A DNA stretch of 35,389 nucleotides from Pseudomonas ceruminis (GCF_021602025.1 NZ_BQHW01000041.1:1-35389), one strand, 5' to 3'. Shown: positions 15,716 through 24,904, counted from the first letter of the stretch. Notes: generated by a model not told the origin, from the letters alone. Program-made: numbers and translations.

Positions 15716-17064
15716 GCCCCCATCAGTGCCTGGCCGCAGACCCGCAGCACCTGCCCATTGACCGCGCCGGAACCCGGCTGGCTGAGCCAGGCGATGGCTT
15801 CGGCGACATCCTGCGGCCGCCCGCCCTGGCCCAGTGAGCTCAAGCGCCGCCCGGCCTCGCGCAGCCCGATAGGCATGGCGGCGGTCATGTGTGTCTCGAT
15901 GAAACCGGGCGCCACGGCGTTGATGCTGGCACCGCGCGCGGCGAGCCTGGGCGCCCAGGCCTGGGCGAAGCCGATCAGCCCGGCCTTGCTCGCCGCATAG
16001 TTGGCCTGGCCGCGGTTGCCGGCAATACCGCTGACGGACGCCAGCAAGGTAATGCGTGCATCCTCGCCAAGCGCGCCGCCGTCGTAGAGTGCCTGGGTCA
16101 ATACCTGCGGGGCCTTGAGGTTTACGGCCAGTACCGCGTCCCAGTACTCCGGGGTCATGTTGGCCAAGGTCTTGTCACGGGTGATGCCAGCATTGTGCAC
16201 GACGATGTCGATGCCCCCTGGCAGGGCTGCAAGCAATTGCGCGGCCGCGTCGCCGGCGCAGATGTCCAGGCCAAGCGCCTTGCCCCCCAGTCGGGCGGCG
16301 AGGGCATCAAGGTCCTGCTGTGCTTGTGGGACATCCAGCAGCAGCACGTCGGCACCGTCGCGGGCCAGGGTCTCGGCGATGGCGGCACCGATGCCCCGCG
16401 CCGCGCCGGTGACCAAGGCACGGCGGCCAGCGAGGGGGCGGGTCCAGTCGGCGACCTGGCTGGCGCAGGGTTCCAGGCGCAGCACCTGGCCGGATATGAA
16501 CGCACTTTTGGGCGACAGGAAAAAGCGCAGCGCCCCTTCGAGCTGCGCCTCGGCGCCTGCCGCCACGTACAGCAGTTGCGCCGTGGCGCCGTTGCGCAGC
16601 TCCTTGGCCAGCGAACGGCTGAAGCCTTCCAGGGCCCGTTGGGCGACGCTGGCAAGCGGGTCTTCGATTGCCTCCGGCGCGCGTCCGAGTATCACCACAT
16701 GGGCGCAAGGGGCCAGGCTGCGTACCAGCGGCTGGAAGAATTCGCGCAACTGCTTGAGCGCATCGCTGTCGGACAGATGGCTGGCATCGAACACCACCGC
16801 CTTGAGCTTCGGCCCCAGGCCAGCCACCCAGGCGGGTGCCTGCAAGCCTTGGCCGTTGAAGCTGTAAAGCTCGTCGGTCAGGCGCGGGGCGATGGCTTCG
16901 ACCTCGTTTGCCAATGGCCCGCCACCGACCACCAGGGCGCCCTCTACCGGGCGCAGGCGGCCAGCCTGCCAGCGCTCCAGAGGGGCCGGCTTGGGCAGGC
17001 CAAGGGCATCGACGAGGCGGCTGCCGAGATTGGAGTTGGCAAAGCCAAGATAGCGGTCGCTCAT
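15712..17064 (-). CDS. two-domain 3-oxoacyl-ACP/CoA reductase, FabG4-like
   Basis: A 450-residue 'high molecular weight' FabG. The C-terminal part (about 212-450) is a full short-chain dehydrogenase: cofactor loop TGAARGIG (219-226), NAG (291-293) and catalytic S343, Y356 and K360 (YAASK). The N-terminal about 200 residues form a second, Rossmann-like region without the active site, as in mycobacterial FabG4. Start MSDRYLGFAN at 17064 follows a GGGAG ribosome site. The longer open frame to 17244 would run into the divergent thiolase gene. It reduces 3-oxoacyl thioesters to 3-hydroxyacyl thioesters with NADH or NADPH. Coupled to the MaoC gene (ATGA overlap) and divergent from a thiolase, it completes hydratase-reductase-thiolase steps; an acyl-CoA dehydrogenase and ligase are absent from the window. 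Confidence 0.9.
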   Translation of the reverse strand: MSDRYLGFANSNLGSRLVDALGLPKPAPLERWQAGRLRPVEGALVVGGGPLANEVEAIAPRLTDELYSFNGQGLQAPAWVAGLGPKLKAVVFDASHLSDSDALKQLREFFQPLVRSLAPCAHVVILGRAPEAIEDPLASVAQRALEGFSRSLAKELRNGATAQLLYVAAGAEAQLEGALRFFLSPKSAFISGQVLRLEPCASQVADWTRPLAGRRALVTGAARGIGAAIAETLARDGADVLLLDVPQAQQDLDALAARLGGKALGLDICAGDAAAQLLAALPGGIDIVVHNAGITRDKTLANMTPEYWDAVLAVNLKAPQVLTQALYDGGALGEDARITLLASVSGIAGNRGQANYAASKAGLIGFAQAWAPRLAARGASINAVAPGFIETHMTAAMPIGLREAGRRLSSLGQGGRPQDVAEAIAWLSQPGSGAVNGQVLRVCGQALMGA

Positions 17065-17106
17065 GTGCGGGTCTCCCTTGAGGCAAGCTTGCAAGTGTGG
17101 ACCAAC

Positions 17107-17135
17107 TTTATGGCAAGGTCGTTCGAATGCGGCAA
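17107..17135 (-). promoter_or_regulatory. candidate sigma-70 promoter for the fabG4-maoC operon
   Basis: On the minus strand TTGCCG (plus 17130-17135) and CATAAA (plus 17107-17112) are spaced by 17 bases, about 45 bases before the reductase start. It lies in the 118-base divergent spacer shared with the thiolase gene. The call is from hexamer match only. Confidence 0.4.
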
Positions 17136-17182
17136 AAACACCTAGGCTGTTCGGATCGAATTGTGTCAGGAGGAATCTACGC

Positions 17183-18460
17183 ATGCGTTCACTTCGTCGG
17201 GTCGCGATCCTGGGTGGCAACCGGATCCCTTTTGCCCGCTCCAATGGGGCCTACGCCACTGCCAGTAACCAGGCGATGCTCACTGTCACCCTGGAGGGCT
17301 TGATCGAACGTTATCGTCTGCACGGCCTGCGCCTGGGTGAAGTGGTGGCCGGTGCGGTGCTCAAGCACTCGCGTGACATGAGCCTGACCCGCGAATGCGT
17401 GCTCGGCTCGCGCTTGTCACCGCAAACACCGGCCTACGACATTCAGCAGGCCTGCGGCACGGGGCTGGAGGCCGCGCTGCTGGTGGCCAACAAGATCGCC
17501 CTGGGGCAAATCGATAGCGGCATCGCCGGTGGTGTCGATACCACGTCCGATGCGCCGATCGCGGTCAATGAGGGCCTGCGGCGCATCTTGTTACAGGCCA
17601 ACCGTGGCAAGACCCTCGGCGAGCGGCTCCAGCCGTTCCTGCAGCTGCGCCCGGGGCACCTGAAACCCGAACTGCCGCGCAATGGCGAGCCCCGTACCGG
17701 GTTGTCCATGGGCGAACATTGCGAGCGCATGGCGCAGACGTGGCACATTGGCCGCCCTGAGCAGGACGCCTTGGCGCTGCTCAGCCATCAGCAACTGGCG
17801 GCATCCTATGCCGACGGTTGGCAGGATGACCTGCTTACACCGTTCCTGGGCCTGACCCGGGATAACAACCTGCGCCCAGACCTGACCCTGGCGCAACTGA
17901 GCGCGCTCAAGCCGGCGTTTGACCGCAGCGGCCAGGGCACACTTACCGCGGGCAACTCCACGCCGCTGACCGACGGCGCGTCGCTGGTGCTGCTTGGTAC
18001 GCCGGAATGGGCCGAAGCACAGGGGCTGCCGGTGTTGGCCTATCTGGTCGATGGCGAAACCGCTGCGGTGGACTTCGTCAAAGGCCAGGAAGGGCTGCTG
18101 ATGGCTCCGGTGTACGCCGTGCCTCGGCTGCTGGCGCGCAACGGCCTGACCCTGCAGGATTTTGACTACTACGAAATTCACGAAGCCTTTGCCGCCCAGG
18201 TGCTGTGCACCCTCAAGGCCTGGGAAGACGCCGACTACTGCCGTGAGCGGCTGGGGCTGGAAGCCCCGCTGGGCTCGATTGACCGCAGCAAGCTCAACGT
18301 CAAAGGCAGTTCGTTGGCGGCAGGGCACCCGTTCGCAGCGACCGGAGGACGGATCCTGGCGAACCTGGCCAAGCTGTTGGCGACGGCAGGGAAGGGGCGT
18401 GGGCTGATCTCGATCTGCGCGGCGGGTGGGCAAGGGGTGACGGTGATCGTCGAGCGCTGA
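17183..18460 (+). CDS. acetyl-CoA C-acetyltransferase (thiolase family, FadI-like)
   Basis: A 425-residue thiolase that joins or cleaves 3-ketoacyl-CoA. The ATG at 17183 has an excellent ribosome site (AGGAGGAAT, 6-7 bases upstream). Nucleophile Cys91 lies in QQACGTGLEAALL. The C-terminal motifs are NVKGSSLAAGHPFAATGGR (catalytic His) and CAAGGQG (second active-site Cys). Length is closer to the FadI type (about 430) than to PhaA (about 393). It is divergent from a reductase/hydratase pair and is followed by an AraC regulator, so the group may handle a specific acyl-CoA. Chain-length preference is unknown. Confidence 0.92.
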   Translation: MRSLRRVAILGGNRIPFARSNGAYATASNQAMLTVTLEGLIERYRLHGLRLGEVVAGAVLKHSRDMSLTRECVLGSRLSPQTPAYDIQQACGTGLEAALLVANKIALGQIDSGIAGGVDTTSDAPIAVNEGLRRILLQANRGKTLGERLQPFLQLRPGHLKPELPRNGEPRTGLSMGEHCERMAQTWHIGRPEQDALALLSHQQLAASYADGWQDDLLTPFLGLTRDNNLRPDLTLAQLSALKPAFDRSGQGTLTAGNSTPLTDGASLVLLGTPEWAEAQGLPVLAYLVDGETAAVDFVKGQEGLLMAPVYAVPRLLARNGLTLQDFDYYEIHEAFAAQVLCTLKAWEDADYCRERLGLEAPLGSIDRSKLNVKGSSLAAGHPFAATGGRILANLAKLLATAGKGRGLISICAAGGQGVTVIVER

Positions 18461-18463
18461 TTA

Positions 18464-18495
18464 CCTGTAAGGGTGCGCTTGGCGCTTGCTACAGG
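18464..18495. terminator. dyad after the thiolase gene
   Basis: CCTGTA (18464-18469) and TACAGG (18490-18495) form the ends of a 32-base dyad with an inner GCGC...GCGC pair, four bases after the thiolase stop. It might end the thiolase transcript or be a short REP-type element. No T-run follows. Confidence 0.35.
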
Positions 18496-18532
18496 TGTTA
18501 GGCTTGTCTGGTCAGAACTACAAGAAACCACC

Positions 18533-19312
18533 ATGCCGAGTATCGGACATCCCCGTGCCATCCCCGCCCTGGACCAGTTACCCAGGCCCGTTTATGCCCG
18601 TGCCGAAACCTTGGGTGCGGGCTCCTGGACCACGTGCCACAGCCACGACTGGGTGCAGTTCTCGTACGCGATTTCGGGGGTGCTGGGGGTGTATACCCGG
18701 GAGGGCAGCTACTTTGCGCCGCCCCAGTGGGGTGTCTGGATTCCCGCCGATGCCGAACACGAGGTGGTCACGTCGGGGCAGGCGGAAATGCGCAGCCTGT
18801 ACATTCGCCGCGATGCCTGCCCCTGGGCCTCGGCGCGATGCCGGGTGCTGGAGGTGACGCCCCTGGCGCGCGAGCTGATCAAGCAGTTCTGCCTGTTACC
18901 TGCGCATTATCCCGATGGCGACAGTGCCGAAGGGCGCCTGGTCGCGGTGCTGCTCGACCAACTGAGGACACTGCCTGAGGTGGGGTTTTCCCTGCCGCTG
19001 CCACGCCACCCTGGGTTGCTGGCACTGTGCAATAGCCTGATCGCCGCGCCGGACCAGGTGCAGACGCTGCAGCAGTGGGCGCTGCAACTGGGGTGTTCGG
19101 AGAAAACCCTGATGCGGCTGTTCCAGCGCGAAACTGGGTTGAGTTTCCGCAACTGGCGCCAGCGCATGCGGCTGTTGTCGTCGCTGGCGTTGCTGGAGGC
19201 GGGGGAGAGTGTGACCGAGGCGGCACTGGGGTGCGGCTATGACTCGACATCAGCCTATATCGCCGCTTTCAAGCAGCTGTTCGGGTCCACGCCCGGGGAG
19301 CTGAGGTTGTAG
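18533..19312 (+). CDS. AraC family transcriptional regulator with cupin N-terminus
   Basis: A 259-residue regulator. The N-terminal region (about 25-115) is a small cupin (HSHDWVQFSYAISGVLGVYT, then PPQWGVWIPADAEHEV), the type found in NimR/YdeC-like AraC proteins and able to bind a small ligand. The C-terminal 100 residues hold two helix-turn-helix motifs: LQQWALQLGCSEKTLMRLFQ (about 178-197) and VTEAALGCGYDSTSAYIAAF (about 226-245), followed by the GSTPGELR close. ATG 18533 was chosen because homologous sequence starts there; the upstream extension has no similarity and the ribosome site is weak. It is the same-strand neighbour of the thiolase gene and convergent with the chemoreceptor gene. 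The effector is unknown. Confidence 0.9.
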   Translation: MPSIGHPRAIPALDQLPRPVYARAETLGAGSWTTCHSHDWVQFSYAISGVLGVYTREGSYFAPPQWGVWIPADAEHEVVTSGQAEMRSLYIRRDACPWASARCRVLEVTPLARELIKQFCLLPAHYPDGDSAEGRLVAVLLDQLRTLPEVGFSLPLPRHPGLLALCNSLIAAPDQVQTLQQWALQLGCSEKTLMRLFQRETGLSFRNWRQRMRLLSSLALLEAGESVTEAALGCGYDSTSAYIAAFKQLFGSTPGELRL

Positions 19313-19333
19313 GTTGGCCTGTACGGGCCCTTA

Positions 19334-19370
19334 CAGGAACATCACAGGCCGGTGGCTTGCGCTGTTCCTG
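19334..19370. terminator. inverted repeat between convergent AraC and chemoreceptor genes
   Basis: CAGGAACA (19334-19341) and TGTTCCTG (19363-19370) are 8-base perfect arms around a GC-rich centre. It lies in the 80-base spacer between two convergent genes, so a bidirectional terminator is likely, though no clear T-run follows on either side. Confidence 0.5.
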
Positions 19371-19392
19371 CAGGGCTGGTAGCGGTGGTAGA

Positions 19393-21339
19393 TCAGGTGC
19401 GGAAACGCCGCACCAGCGAGTCCAGTTCATTGGACAACCCGGCCAGGCTCTCGGAGTCCTGGCGCGCCGCCTGGGCCAGTTCGGCCACCAGTTGCGCATC
19501 GCCGTGAATCTGGCTGATATGGCGGTTGATGTCCTCGGCCACCTGGTGCTGTTCTTCGGCCGCCGTGGCGATCTGCGTGTTCATGTCGCGGATGATGTCC
19601 ACCGATTCGCGGATCTGGCCGAAGCTGTCGCGCGCCAGGCCGATGCGGCTGACCGACTGTTGCGACACTTCCAGACTGGCATGCATCTGCTCGGCGACTT
19701 CGGCAGTACGGCTGGCCAGGTTGCCCAGCAGGCCGTCGATTTCGGCGGTAGAGTCAGCGGTACGTTTGGCCAAGGCCCGCACTTCGTCGGCGACCACGGC
19801 AAAACCGCGGCCCTGTTCGCCCGCCCGCGCAGCCTCGATCGCTGCGTTCAAGGCCAGCAGGTTGGTCTGCTCGGCAATCGAACGGATAGTGCCAAGGATC
19901 GACTGAATGGCGTTGCTGTCGCGCTCCAGTTGCTGGATCGACTGCGCCGATTGTTCGATTTCCTGGCTCAGCCGGTCGACACTGTTCACCGCTGCGTCGA
20001 TCTGTTGCTGGCCTTCACGGGCCTGCTGCTGGCCGCTGTCAGCCGATTGCGCGGCTTGGCTGCAGGAGCGGGCAACTTCGTTGGCGGTGGCGACCATTTC
20101 ATGGAATGCGGTGGAGACCATGTCCACTGCTTCGCGCTGGCGCCCGGCGGCCTCGGCCATGTCACTGGACACCCGCGTCGAGCTGCTGGAGGTGCTGAGG
20201 ATCTTGCTGGCGGCCGAGCCGATGTGCTGGATCAGGCTGCGGATAGCGCCGAGGAACTGGTTGAACCAACTGGCCAGTTGCGCGGTTTCGTCGCGGCCGC
20301 GTACCTCCAGGTTGCGGGTCAGGTCACCTTCGCCCTGGGCGATGTCTTCCAGGCCGTTGGTCACGCTGTTGATCGGGCGAACGATAAGCTTGGCGAAGGT
20401 CGCGCCGACGACCGCGAACAAGGCGGCGAGGGCCAGTGCGATGGTGCCGATCAACCAGGTCAGGCGCGTGGTGGTCTGCATCACTTCGCCTTGCTGAATC
20501 AGACCGATGAAGGTCCAGCCGAGCTTCTCGTCAGGGTAAATGTTTGCCATGTAGCGCACGCCACCCAGGTCGACCTCGACCAGGCCTTTGCCTGCCTTGG
20601 CCAACGCGGCGTAACCGTCACCGAAGCTGGCCAGCTGTTTGAAGTTGTGGCTGGCGTCACGTGGGTCGACCATCACGTTGCCGTTGTTTTCCATGAGGAT
20701 CAGGTAGCCGCTTTCGCCCAGTTTTATCTGTTGGACGATTTCGGTCAGGCCCTTGAGCGACACGTCGATGTTGACCACGCCACCCGGGTTGCCGAGCTGG
20801 TTGGCCACGGCGCGTACGGTGCTGACCAGCACGGCATCGTCGCCTGCCCAGTAGTAAGGTGCGGTGCGCAGGGTCTTGCCAGGGTTGGCCATGGCCGCCT
20901 GGTACCAGGGGCGGGTACGTGGGTCGTAGTTGCTCATGTTCGGGTCGCCTGGCCAGAAGGCGTAGCCGCCGTCCTTCAGGCCGTAGGACACATAGGCGTA
21001 ATCGGGGTGGCTGTTGGCCAGCCGCGTGAACAGTTCGAACAGCGCCTTGTCCTGGTCGCCTGGAGCGATTTGCGCAGCATCGGCGCTGATGTGTTTCTTG
21101 ATCTTGTCGTCAGCACCGGTGACTTGCGGCAGGCTGGCCAGGTAGTCGACGTTCTGCGTGATGCCCTGGAAGAACAGGTTCATGGCATTGCTGACCTGGC
21201 GAATTTCCCGGCTGCTGCTGTCGAGGAATTCGTCGCGGGCTTCGCCGCGCAGGTTGATGACCACCAGGGTGGCCACGAGGACGATGGGCAAGGCGGCAAT
21301 CACCGCGAATGCCCAGGTCAGTTTCTGTTTGATGTTCAT
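19393..21339 (-). CDS. methyl-accepting chemotaxis protein with dCache sensor (McpC-like)
   Basis: A 648-residue chemoreceptor. TM1 spans about 7-28. A periplasmic double-Cache domain follows (about 33-275, containing [19 protein letters not shown], then a membrane-distal pocket with [19 protein letters not shown]). TM2 is at about 283-306 ([20 protein letters not shown]), then a HAMP segment (about 307-360). The cytoplasmic coiled coil has the CheA/CheW contact tip at [20 protein letters not shown]. No C-terminal CheR-tethering pentapeptide is seen. From memory, this genome position in P. putida F1 holds McpC, a receptor for cytosine and nicotinic acid; the ligand assignment here is by that synteny only. 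A sigma-28 type promoter lies 50 bases upstream. It is leftward and convergent with the AraC gene. Confidence 0.9.
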   Translation of the reverse strand: MNIKQKLTWAFAVIAALPIVLVATLVVINLRGEARDEFLDSSSREIRQVSNAMNLFFQGITQNVDYLASLPQVTGADDKIKKHISADAAQIAPGDQDKALFELFTRLANSHPDYAYVSYGLKDGGYAFWPGDPNMSNYDPRTRPWYQAAMANPGKTLRTAPYYWAGDDAVLVSTVRAVANQLGNPGGVVNIDVSLKGLTEIVQQIKLGESGYLILMENNGNVMVDPRDASHNFKQLASFGDGYAALAKAGKGLVEVDLGGVRYMANIYPDEKLGWTFIGLIQQGEVMQTTTRLTWLIGTIALALAALFAVVGATFAKLIVRPINSVTNGLEDIAQGEGDLTRNLEVRGRDETAQLASWFNQFLGAIRSLIQHIGSAASKILSTSSSSTRVSSDMAEAAGRQREAVDMVSTAFHEMVATANEVARSCSQAAQSADSGQQQAREGQQQIDAAVNSVDRLSQEIEQSAQSIQQLERDSNAIQSILGTIRSIAEQTNLLALNAAIEAARAGEQGRGFAVVADEVRALAKRTADSTAEIDGLLGNLASRTAEVAEQMHASLEVSQQSVSRIGLARDSFGQIRESVDIIRDMNTQIATAAEEQHQVAEDINRHISQIHGDAQLVAELAQAARQDSESLAGLSNELDSLVRRFRT

Positions 21340-21388
21340 CGACGCTCCCGGAATTTATTTTTTTACACACGCGAGGCAGGCAGTGACT

Positions 21389-21415
21389 GCATCGGCAGCG
21401 TCCGGGATTTTTTGA
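21389..21415 (-). promoter_or_regulatory. candidate FliA (sigma-28) promoter of the chemoreceptor gene
   Basis: On the minus strand TCAAAAAA (plus 21408-21415) and GCCGATGC (plus 21389-21396) are separated by exactly 11 bases. This matches the flagellar consensus TAAAGTTT-N11-GCCGATAA well in the -10 part (GCCGAT) and moderately in the -35. It sits 50 bases before the chemoreceptor ATG, a suitable distance for a flagellar-class gene. Confidence 0.6.
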
Positions 21416-21518
21416 GCGCAAATGCCCGTATTTATTGGGCGAAGGCGCATTGGGCGACTATTCGGTCGGCGTTAGGCTAATATGGCATACCAATTAGCTG
21501 TCGGGTTGGCCAACTCCG

Positions 21519-21923
21519 TCAATGGCAGCAGTCCCCGCCATTTGCCAGGTCCTTGAGAATGGGGCAGTCCGGGCGGTCATTGCCCTGGCAGTGGGCAACC
21601 AGCTCACTTAAGGTGTCACGCAGGCTGACCAACTCGTCGATGCGCTGGTTCAGCGCATCGATGTGTTGCGTGGCCAGGGCCTTGACGTCGGCACTGGCGC
21701 GTTGCCGGTCCTGCCACAGGGTCAAAAGCTTGCCCACTTCTTCCAGGGAAAAGCCCAGGTCGCGCGAGCGCTTGATGAACGCCAGGCTGTGCAGGTCTTG
21801 CGGCTGGTACAGGCGGTAGCCGCTGTCGCTGCGGGTGGCCGGCTTGAGCAGGCCGATGGACTCGTAATAGCGGATCATCTTGGTGCTGAGCCCGCTGCGG
21901 CGGGCGGCCTGACCGATGTTCAT
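21519..21923 (-). CDS. cueR: copper-responsive MerR-family regulator CueR
   Basis: A 134-residue MerR activator. The N-terminal winged helix spans 1-70 ([20 protein letters not shown], then the GYR wing). A long dimer helix covers about 78-110. The metal loop has C112 and C120 ([10 protein letters not shown]), at the same residue numbers as in E. coli CueR, and a C-terminal CC pair (C132, C133) near the end. The Cys-N7-Cys spacing and lack of Ser/Cys79 chemistry for divalent ions favour Cu(I)/Ag(I) sensing. Its ATG overlaps the stop of copA by four bases (ATGA), so pump and sensor are made from the same message. CueR should bind the dyads at the copA and copZ promoters and untwist their 19-base spacers when loaded with Cu(I). 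Confidence 0.93.
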   Translation of the reverse strand: MNIGQAARRSGLSTKMIRYYESIGLLKPATRSDSGYRLYQPQDLHSLAFIKRSRDLGFSLEEVGKLLTLWQDRQRASADVKALATQHIDALNQRIDELVSLRDTLSELVAHCQGNDRPDCPILKDLANGGDCCH

Positions 21924-24319
21924 TGGGCCTCCTCAGGGGTGCTGCCGGGTTTCCAGGTTTTCAGCCACAGGGCATTGCTCACCACGCTGACGCTGGACAA
22001 CGCCATGGCGGCGCCGGCCAGGACGGGGTTGAGGTAGCCCAGCGCGGCAAGGGGGATGCCGATCAGGTTGTAGATGAAGGCCCAGAACAGGTTCTGGCGG
22101 ATCTTCGCATAGGTCTTGCGGCTGATTTCCAGGGCGGCCGGTACGAGCCGCGGGTCGCCACGCATGAGCGTGATGCCGGCCGCTTGCATGGCCACATCCG
22201 TACCGCCGCCCATGGCGATGCCGATATCGGCGGCGGCCAGCGCTGGCGCATCGTTGATGCCGTCACCGACCATCGCCACCACGCCGTTCTTCTTCAGTGC
22301 CGCGACGGTGGCTGCCTTGTCGGCCGGCAGCACTTCGGCATGCACATCGTCGATGCCCAGGGCAGTGGCAACGACGTTGGCGCTGCCCCGGTTATCGCCG
22401 GTCAGCAGGTGGCAGCTGATGTGCTGCCCGTGCAAGGCGGTGATGGCCTGCTCAGCCCCGGGCTTGAGGCTGTCGCCGAAAGCGAACAGGCCAAGCACCT
22501 GGGGCTGCGGGCCACGCTCGATGAGCCACGACAGGGTGCGGCCTTCGGCTTCCCAGGCCTGTGCCTGGGTGGCCAAACCACCCGGTTGCAGATTGCTTTC
22601 TTCGAGCAGGCGGCGGTTGCCCAGTGCCAGCTCACGGCCTTCTACCCGCCCGGCGATGCCACGGCCGGTAAGGGACTGGCTGTCGACCACGGTGGGGACA
22701 TCCAGGCCTTGCTCGGCGCAAGCATCCAGCACCGCCTTGGCCAAGGGATGCTCACTGCCCCGTTGCAATGCGCCGGCCAGGCGATGCAGCTCGGCAGTGT
22801 CACCCACCAAGGTGTCGCTGTGGACCACCCGAGGGCTCCCGGAGGTGAGCGTACCGGTCTTGTCGAACACCACGCGGTTGACCGCATGGGCTCGTTCCAG
22901 GGCCTCGGCGTCCTTGATCAGGATGCCATGGCGGGCAGCGACGCCGGTACCGGCCATGATCGCTGCTGGCGTGGCCAGGCCTAAGGCGCAGGGGCAGGCG
23001 ATCACCAGCACGGCGACGGCGTTGATCAGCGCTGTCTCCAGCGGTGCCCCAGCCAGCCACCAACCCACCAGGGTGAGCAAGGCCAGCACCAGCACGGCAG
23101 GCACGAACACCTGGCTGACCCGGTCGACCAGTTTCTGGATGGGGGCCTTGGCCGCCTGGGCGTCTTCGACAAGGCGGATGATACGGGCCAGCACGGTTTC
23201 AGTGCCCAGTGCCTGGGTGCGTACCAGCAGTCGGCCTTCGCCGTTGATGGCGCCACCGGTGACACTGTCACCGGGCTGTTTGGGGACGGGCAGGCTCTCG
23301 CCGCTGATCAGGGCTTCGTCGGCGTGGCTGCTGCCTTCTTCTACTTCGCCGTCGACCGGGAAGCGTTCGCCGGGCTTTACCAGTACCCGATCACCGAGGC
23401 GCAGTTGGGCGATCGCAACCTCTTCCTCGCGCCCCTCGACCACCCTCACCGCACGCTCAGGGCGCAGTGCTTCAAGGGCGCGGATGGCGCTGGCGGTTTG
23501 GCGCTTGGCCCGGCTTTCCAGGTATTTGCCCAACAGCACCAGGGCGATGACCACTGCCGAGGCCTCGAAGTACAGGTGTGGCGCCATGCCCGCCGGCGCC
23601 TGCGCCCACTGGTACAGGCTCAGGCCATAGCCGGCACTGGTGCCGAGCGCTACCAGCAGGTCCATGTTGCCAGTGCCGGCGCGCACGGCTTTGTAGGCCG
23701 CCACGTAGAAGCGTGCGCCCAAGATGAACTGCACCGGCGTGGCCAGCAGGAACTGTGCCCAGGCCGGCAGCATCCAGTGCACGCCGAACGGTTGCACCAG
23801 CATCGGCAATACCAGGGGCAAGGCCAGCAGCAGGGCGGCGCCGACGGCCAGGCGTTCGTTGCGCAGTCGGCGCTGGGCGGCCTGCTGATCGTCCTTGGCC
23901 GACTGCGGCAGGCTGGCGCTGTAACCGGCCCGCTCGACTGCGTCGATCAGCACGTTGTCATCTAGGGCCAGGAGCACCTCGAGGTGGGCGCGTTCGCTGG
24001 CCAAGTTGACGCTGATCTGCTCGACCCCGGGCAATTTACCCAAGGCACGTTCGATGCGACCTGCGCAGCTGGCGCAAGTCATGCCACCGATCTGCAGCTC
24101 CACGGTGCGGGTCGGCACGCCATACCCGGCGCCGCGCACGGCGTCGACCAACGCGGGCAGGCTGTCGGCCGGGGCCTGGACCCGGGCCTGTTCGGTGGCC
24201 AGGTTGACGCTGACCTGTTCAGCGCCGGTGACCTTGCGCAGGGCGCGCTCGACCCGGCCAGCACAGCTGGCGCAGGTCATGCCGGAAATCGGCAGGTCGA
24301 AAGTGGTAGATGCGGGCAT
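21920..24319 (-). CDS. copA: Cu(I)-exporting P1B-type ATPase CopA
   Basis: A 799-residue inner-membrane pump that exports Cu(I). Start MPASTTF at 24319 follows a strong ribosome site (AAGGAGGAGC); an upstream GTG is in frame but lies inside the promoter dyad. Two N-terminal HMA domains each have GMTCASC (C16/C19 and C82/C85). Eight membrane helices are expected. The ion path CPC is at 442-444, the phosphorylation loop DKTGTLT has Asp486, and the [10 protein letters not shown] His-Pro motif and [10 protein letters not shown] hinge follow. The last helices carry the Cu(I) signature residues (FIYN, and MALSS). It is translationally coupled to cueR and controlled by the CueR-type promoter at 24345-24375. 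Length and motifs match family CopA exactly. Confidence 0.96.
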   Translation of the reverse strand: MPASTTFDLPISGMTCASCAGRVERALRKVTGAEQVSVNLATEQARVQAPADSLPALVDAVRGAGYGVPTRTVELQIGGMTCASCAGRIERALGKLPGVEQISVNLASERAHLEVLLALDDNVLIDAVERAGYSASLPQSAKDDQQAAQRRLRNERLAVGAALLLALPLVLPMLVQPFGVHWMLPAWAQFLLATPVQFILGARFYVAAYKAVRAGTGNMDLLVALGTSAGYGLSLYQWAQAPAGMAPHLYFEASAVVIALVLLGKYLESRAKRQTASAIRALEALRPERAVRVVEGREEEVAIAQLRLGDRVLVKPGERFPVDGEVEEGSSHADEALISGESLPVPKQPGDSVTGGAINGEGRLLVRTQALGTETVLARIIRLVEDAQAAKAPIQKLVDRVSQVFVPAVLVLALLTLVGWWLAGAPLETALINAVAVLVIACPCALGLATPAAIMAGTGVAARHGILIKDAEALERAHAVNRVVFDKTGTLTSGSPRVVHSDTLVGDTAELHRLAGALQRGSEHPLAKAVLDACAEQGLDVPTVVDSQSLTGRGIAGRVEGRELALGNRRLLEESNLQPGGLATQAQAWEAEGRTLSWLIERGPQPQVLGLFAFGDSLKPGAEQAITALHGQHISCHLLTGDNRGSANVVATALGIDDVHAEVLPADKAATVAALKKNGVVAMVGDGINDAPALAAADIGIAMGGGTDVAMQAAGITLMRGDPRLVPAALEISRKTYAKIRQNLFWAFIYNLIGIPLAALGYLNPVLAGAAMALSSVSVVSNALWLKTWKPGSTPEEAQ

Positions 24320-24344
24320 GGCGCTCCTCCTTGGACTGGCCTCC

Positions 24345-24375
24345 AGCATCAACCTTGCCACGAAGGCAAGGTCAA
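24345..24375 (-). promoter_or_regulatory. CueR-type promoter/operator of copA-cueR
   Basis: On the minus strand TTGACC (plus 24370-24375) and GATGCT (plus 24345-24350) are separated by 19 bases, the overlong spacing typical of MerR-family promoters. The spacer holds the perfect 21-base dyad ACCTTGCC-TTCGT-GGCAAGGT (24352-24372). This agrees with the E. coli copA promoter layout (TTGACCTTCC...GGAAGG). The TGA inside the -35 hexamer is the stop codon of the upstream gene. Confidence 0.88.
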
Positions 24376-24758
24376 TAGCCCAGGCCGGCTCGCTTCAACT
24401 CAAGCCCATTGTGGCCCATGGCAATGCGGTATTTGTTGATCTGGCCCGCCTGCAAGGTCAAGCGCGTGCTGCGTTGGTCCTCGATGCCGGCGGCACAGCC
24501 GGGCATCTGCCCCGGCAGCAAGCGCAGGCGAACGTCTACCGGGCCGGGTGGCAGGTTGAAGGAGGTCGACTGTTCCTGGAACACGCGCCCGGAAAGCTGG
24601 TCGTTGAGGTAGACGCCGATTTCACAGCTGGTGGCCACTTCCAGGCGTTCACGTGAAATGATCAGCACGCTGTAGTCCGAGTTGCCCTCGGCGCTGGCCG
24701 GTGGCACTGCGGCCAGTGTGCCCAACAGCCCGACAACGCTCACTGCTGCCCTGAACAT
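24372..24758 (-). CDS. small secreted protein of unknown function in the copper unit
   Basis: A 128-residue protein with a clear signal peptide (residues 1-23, cleavage after PPASA). The ATG at 24758 has a ribosome site AGGAG; a longer in-frame start is inside the copZ promoter and is not used. The mature part is beta-rich and carries two cysteines (SCEIGVYL at about 49-56 and [10 protein letters not shown] at about 86-95) that could form a disulfide, but no CXXC or Met-rich metal motif. The sequence has no domain I recognise. It lies head-to-head with copZ (146-base gap) and directly upstream of copA, the stop codon overlapping the copA -35. Position suggests a periplasmic partner of copper handling, yet the protein lacks obvious metal ligands, so it may simply be a neighbour. 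Confidence 0.8.
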   Translation of the reverse strand: MFRAAVSVVGLLGTLAAVPPASAEGNSDYSVLIISRERLEVATSCEIGVYLNDQLSGRVFQEQSTSFNLPPGPVDVRLRLLPGQMPGCAAGIEDQRSTRLTLQAGQINKYRIAMGHNGLELKRAGLGY

Positions 24759-24845
24759 GAAGAATCTCCTGCTTGCACAAATCGTCAAAGGCGCAGCTTG
24801 GCCGAGGTCCGCGCGGATTTCCACCCCGGCCGTTTCAGACAGAAC

Positions 24846-24876
24846 TTGACCTTGCCCCGATGGCAAGCTTGAAACT
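24846..24876 (+). promoter_or_regulatory. CueR-type promoter of copZ
   Basis: TTGACC (24846-24851), a 19-base spacer and GAAACT (24871-24876). The spacer holds a near-perfect dyad ACCTTGCC-CCGAT-GGCAAGCT (24849-24869; one arm mismatch). It matches the copA operator in sequence and geometry, which places copZ under the same Cu(I) control. Confidence 0.85.
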
Positions 24877-24904
24877 GCGCAAAACCCCAAAGGAGGCAAT
24901 AGCG

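Noticed and set aside
13098-16000. Long plus-strand open frames opposite the cmoM, mazG-like, MaoC and FabG4 genes
   Set aside because: The minus-strand genes are supported by motifs and overlaps; the plus-strand frames are typical high-GC shadows.
19357-21480. 707-codon open frame antisense to the chemoreceptor gene
   Set aside because: The opposite strand encodes an intact chemoreceptor with all motifs; the antisense product has no domain or signal.
24759-24904. Extended N-terminus for the secreted protein and for CopZ in the divergent spacer
   Set aside because: Both longer frames would translate the CueR promoter and lack ribosome sites; the shorter starts have good ones and begin on a signal peptide or an HMA domain.
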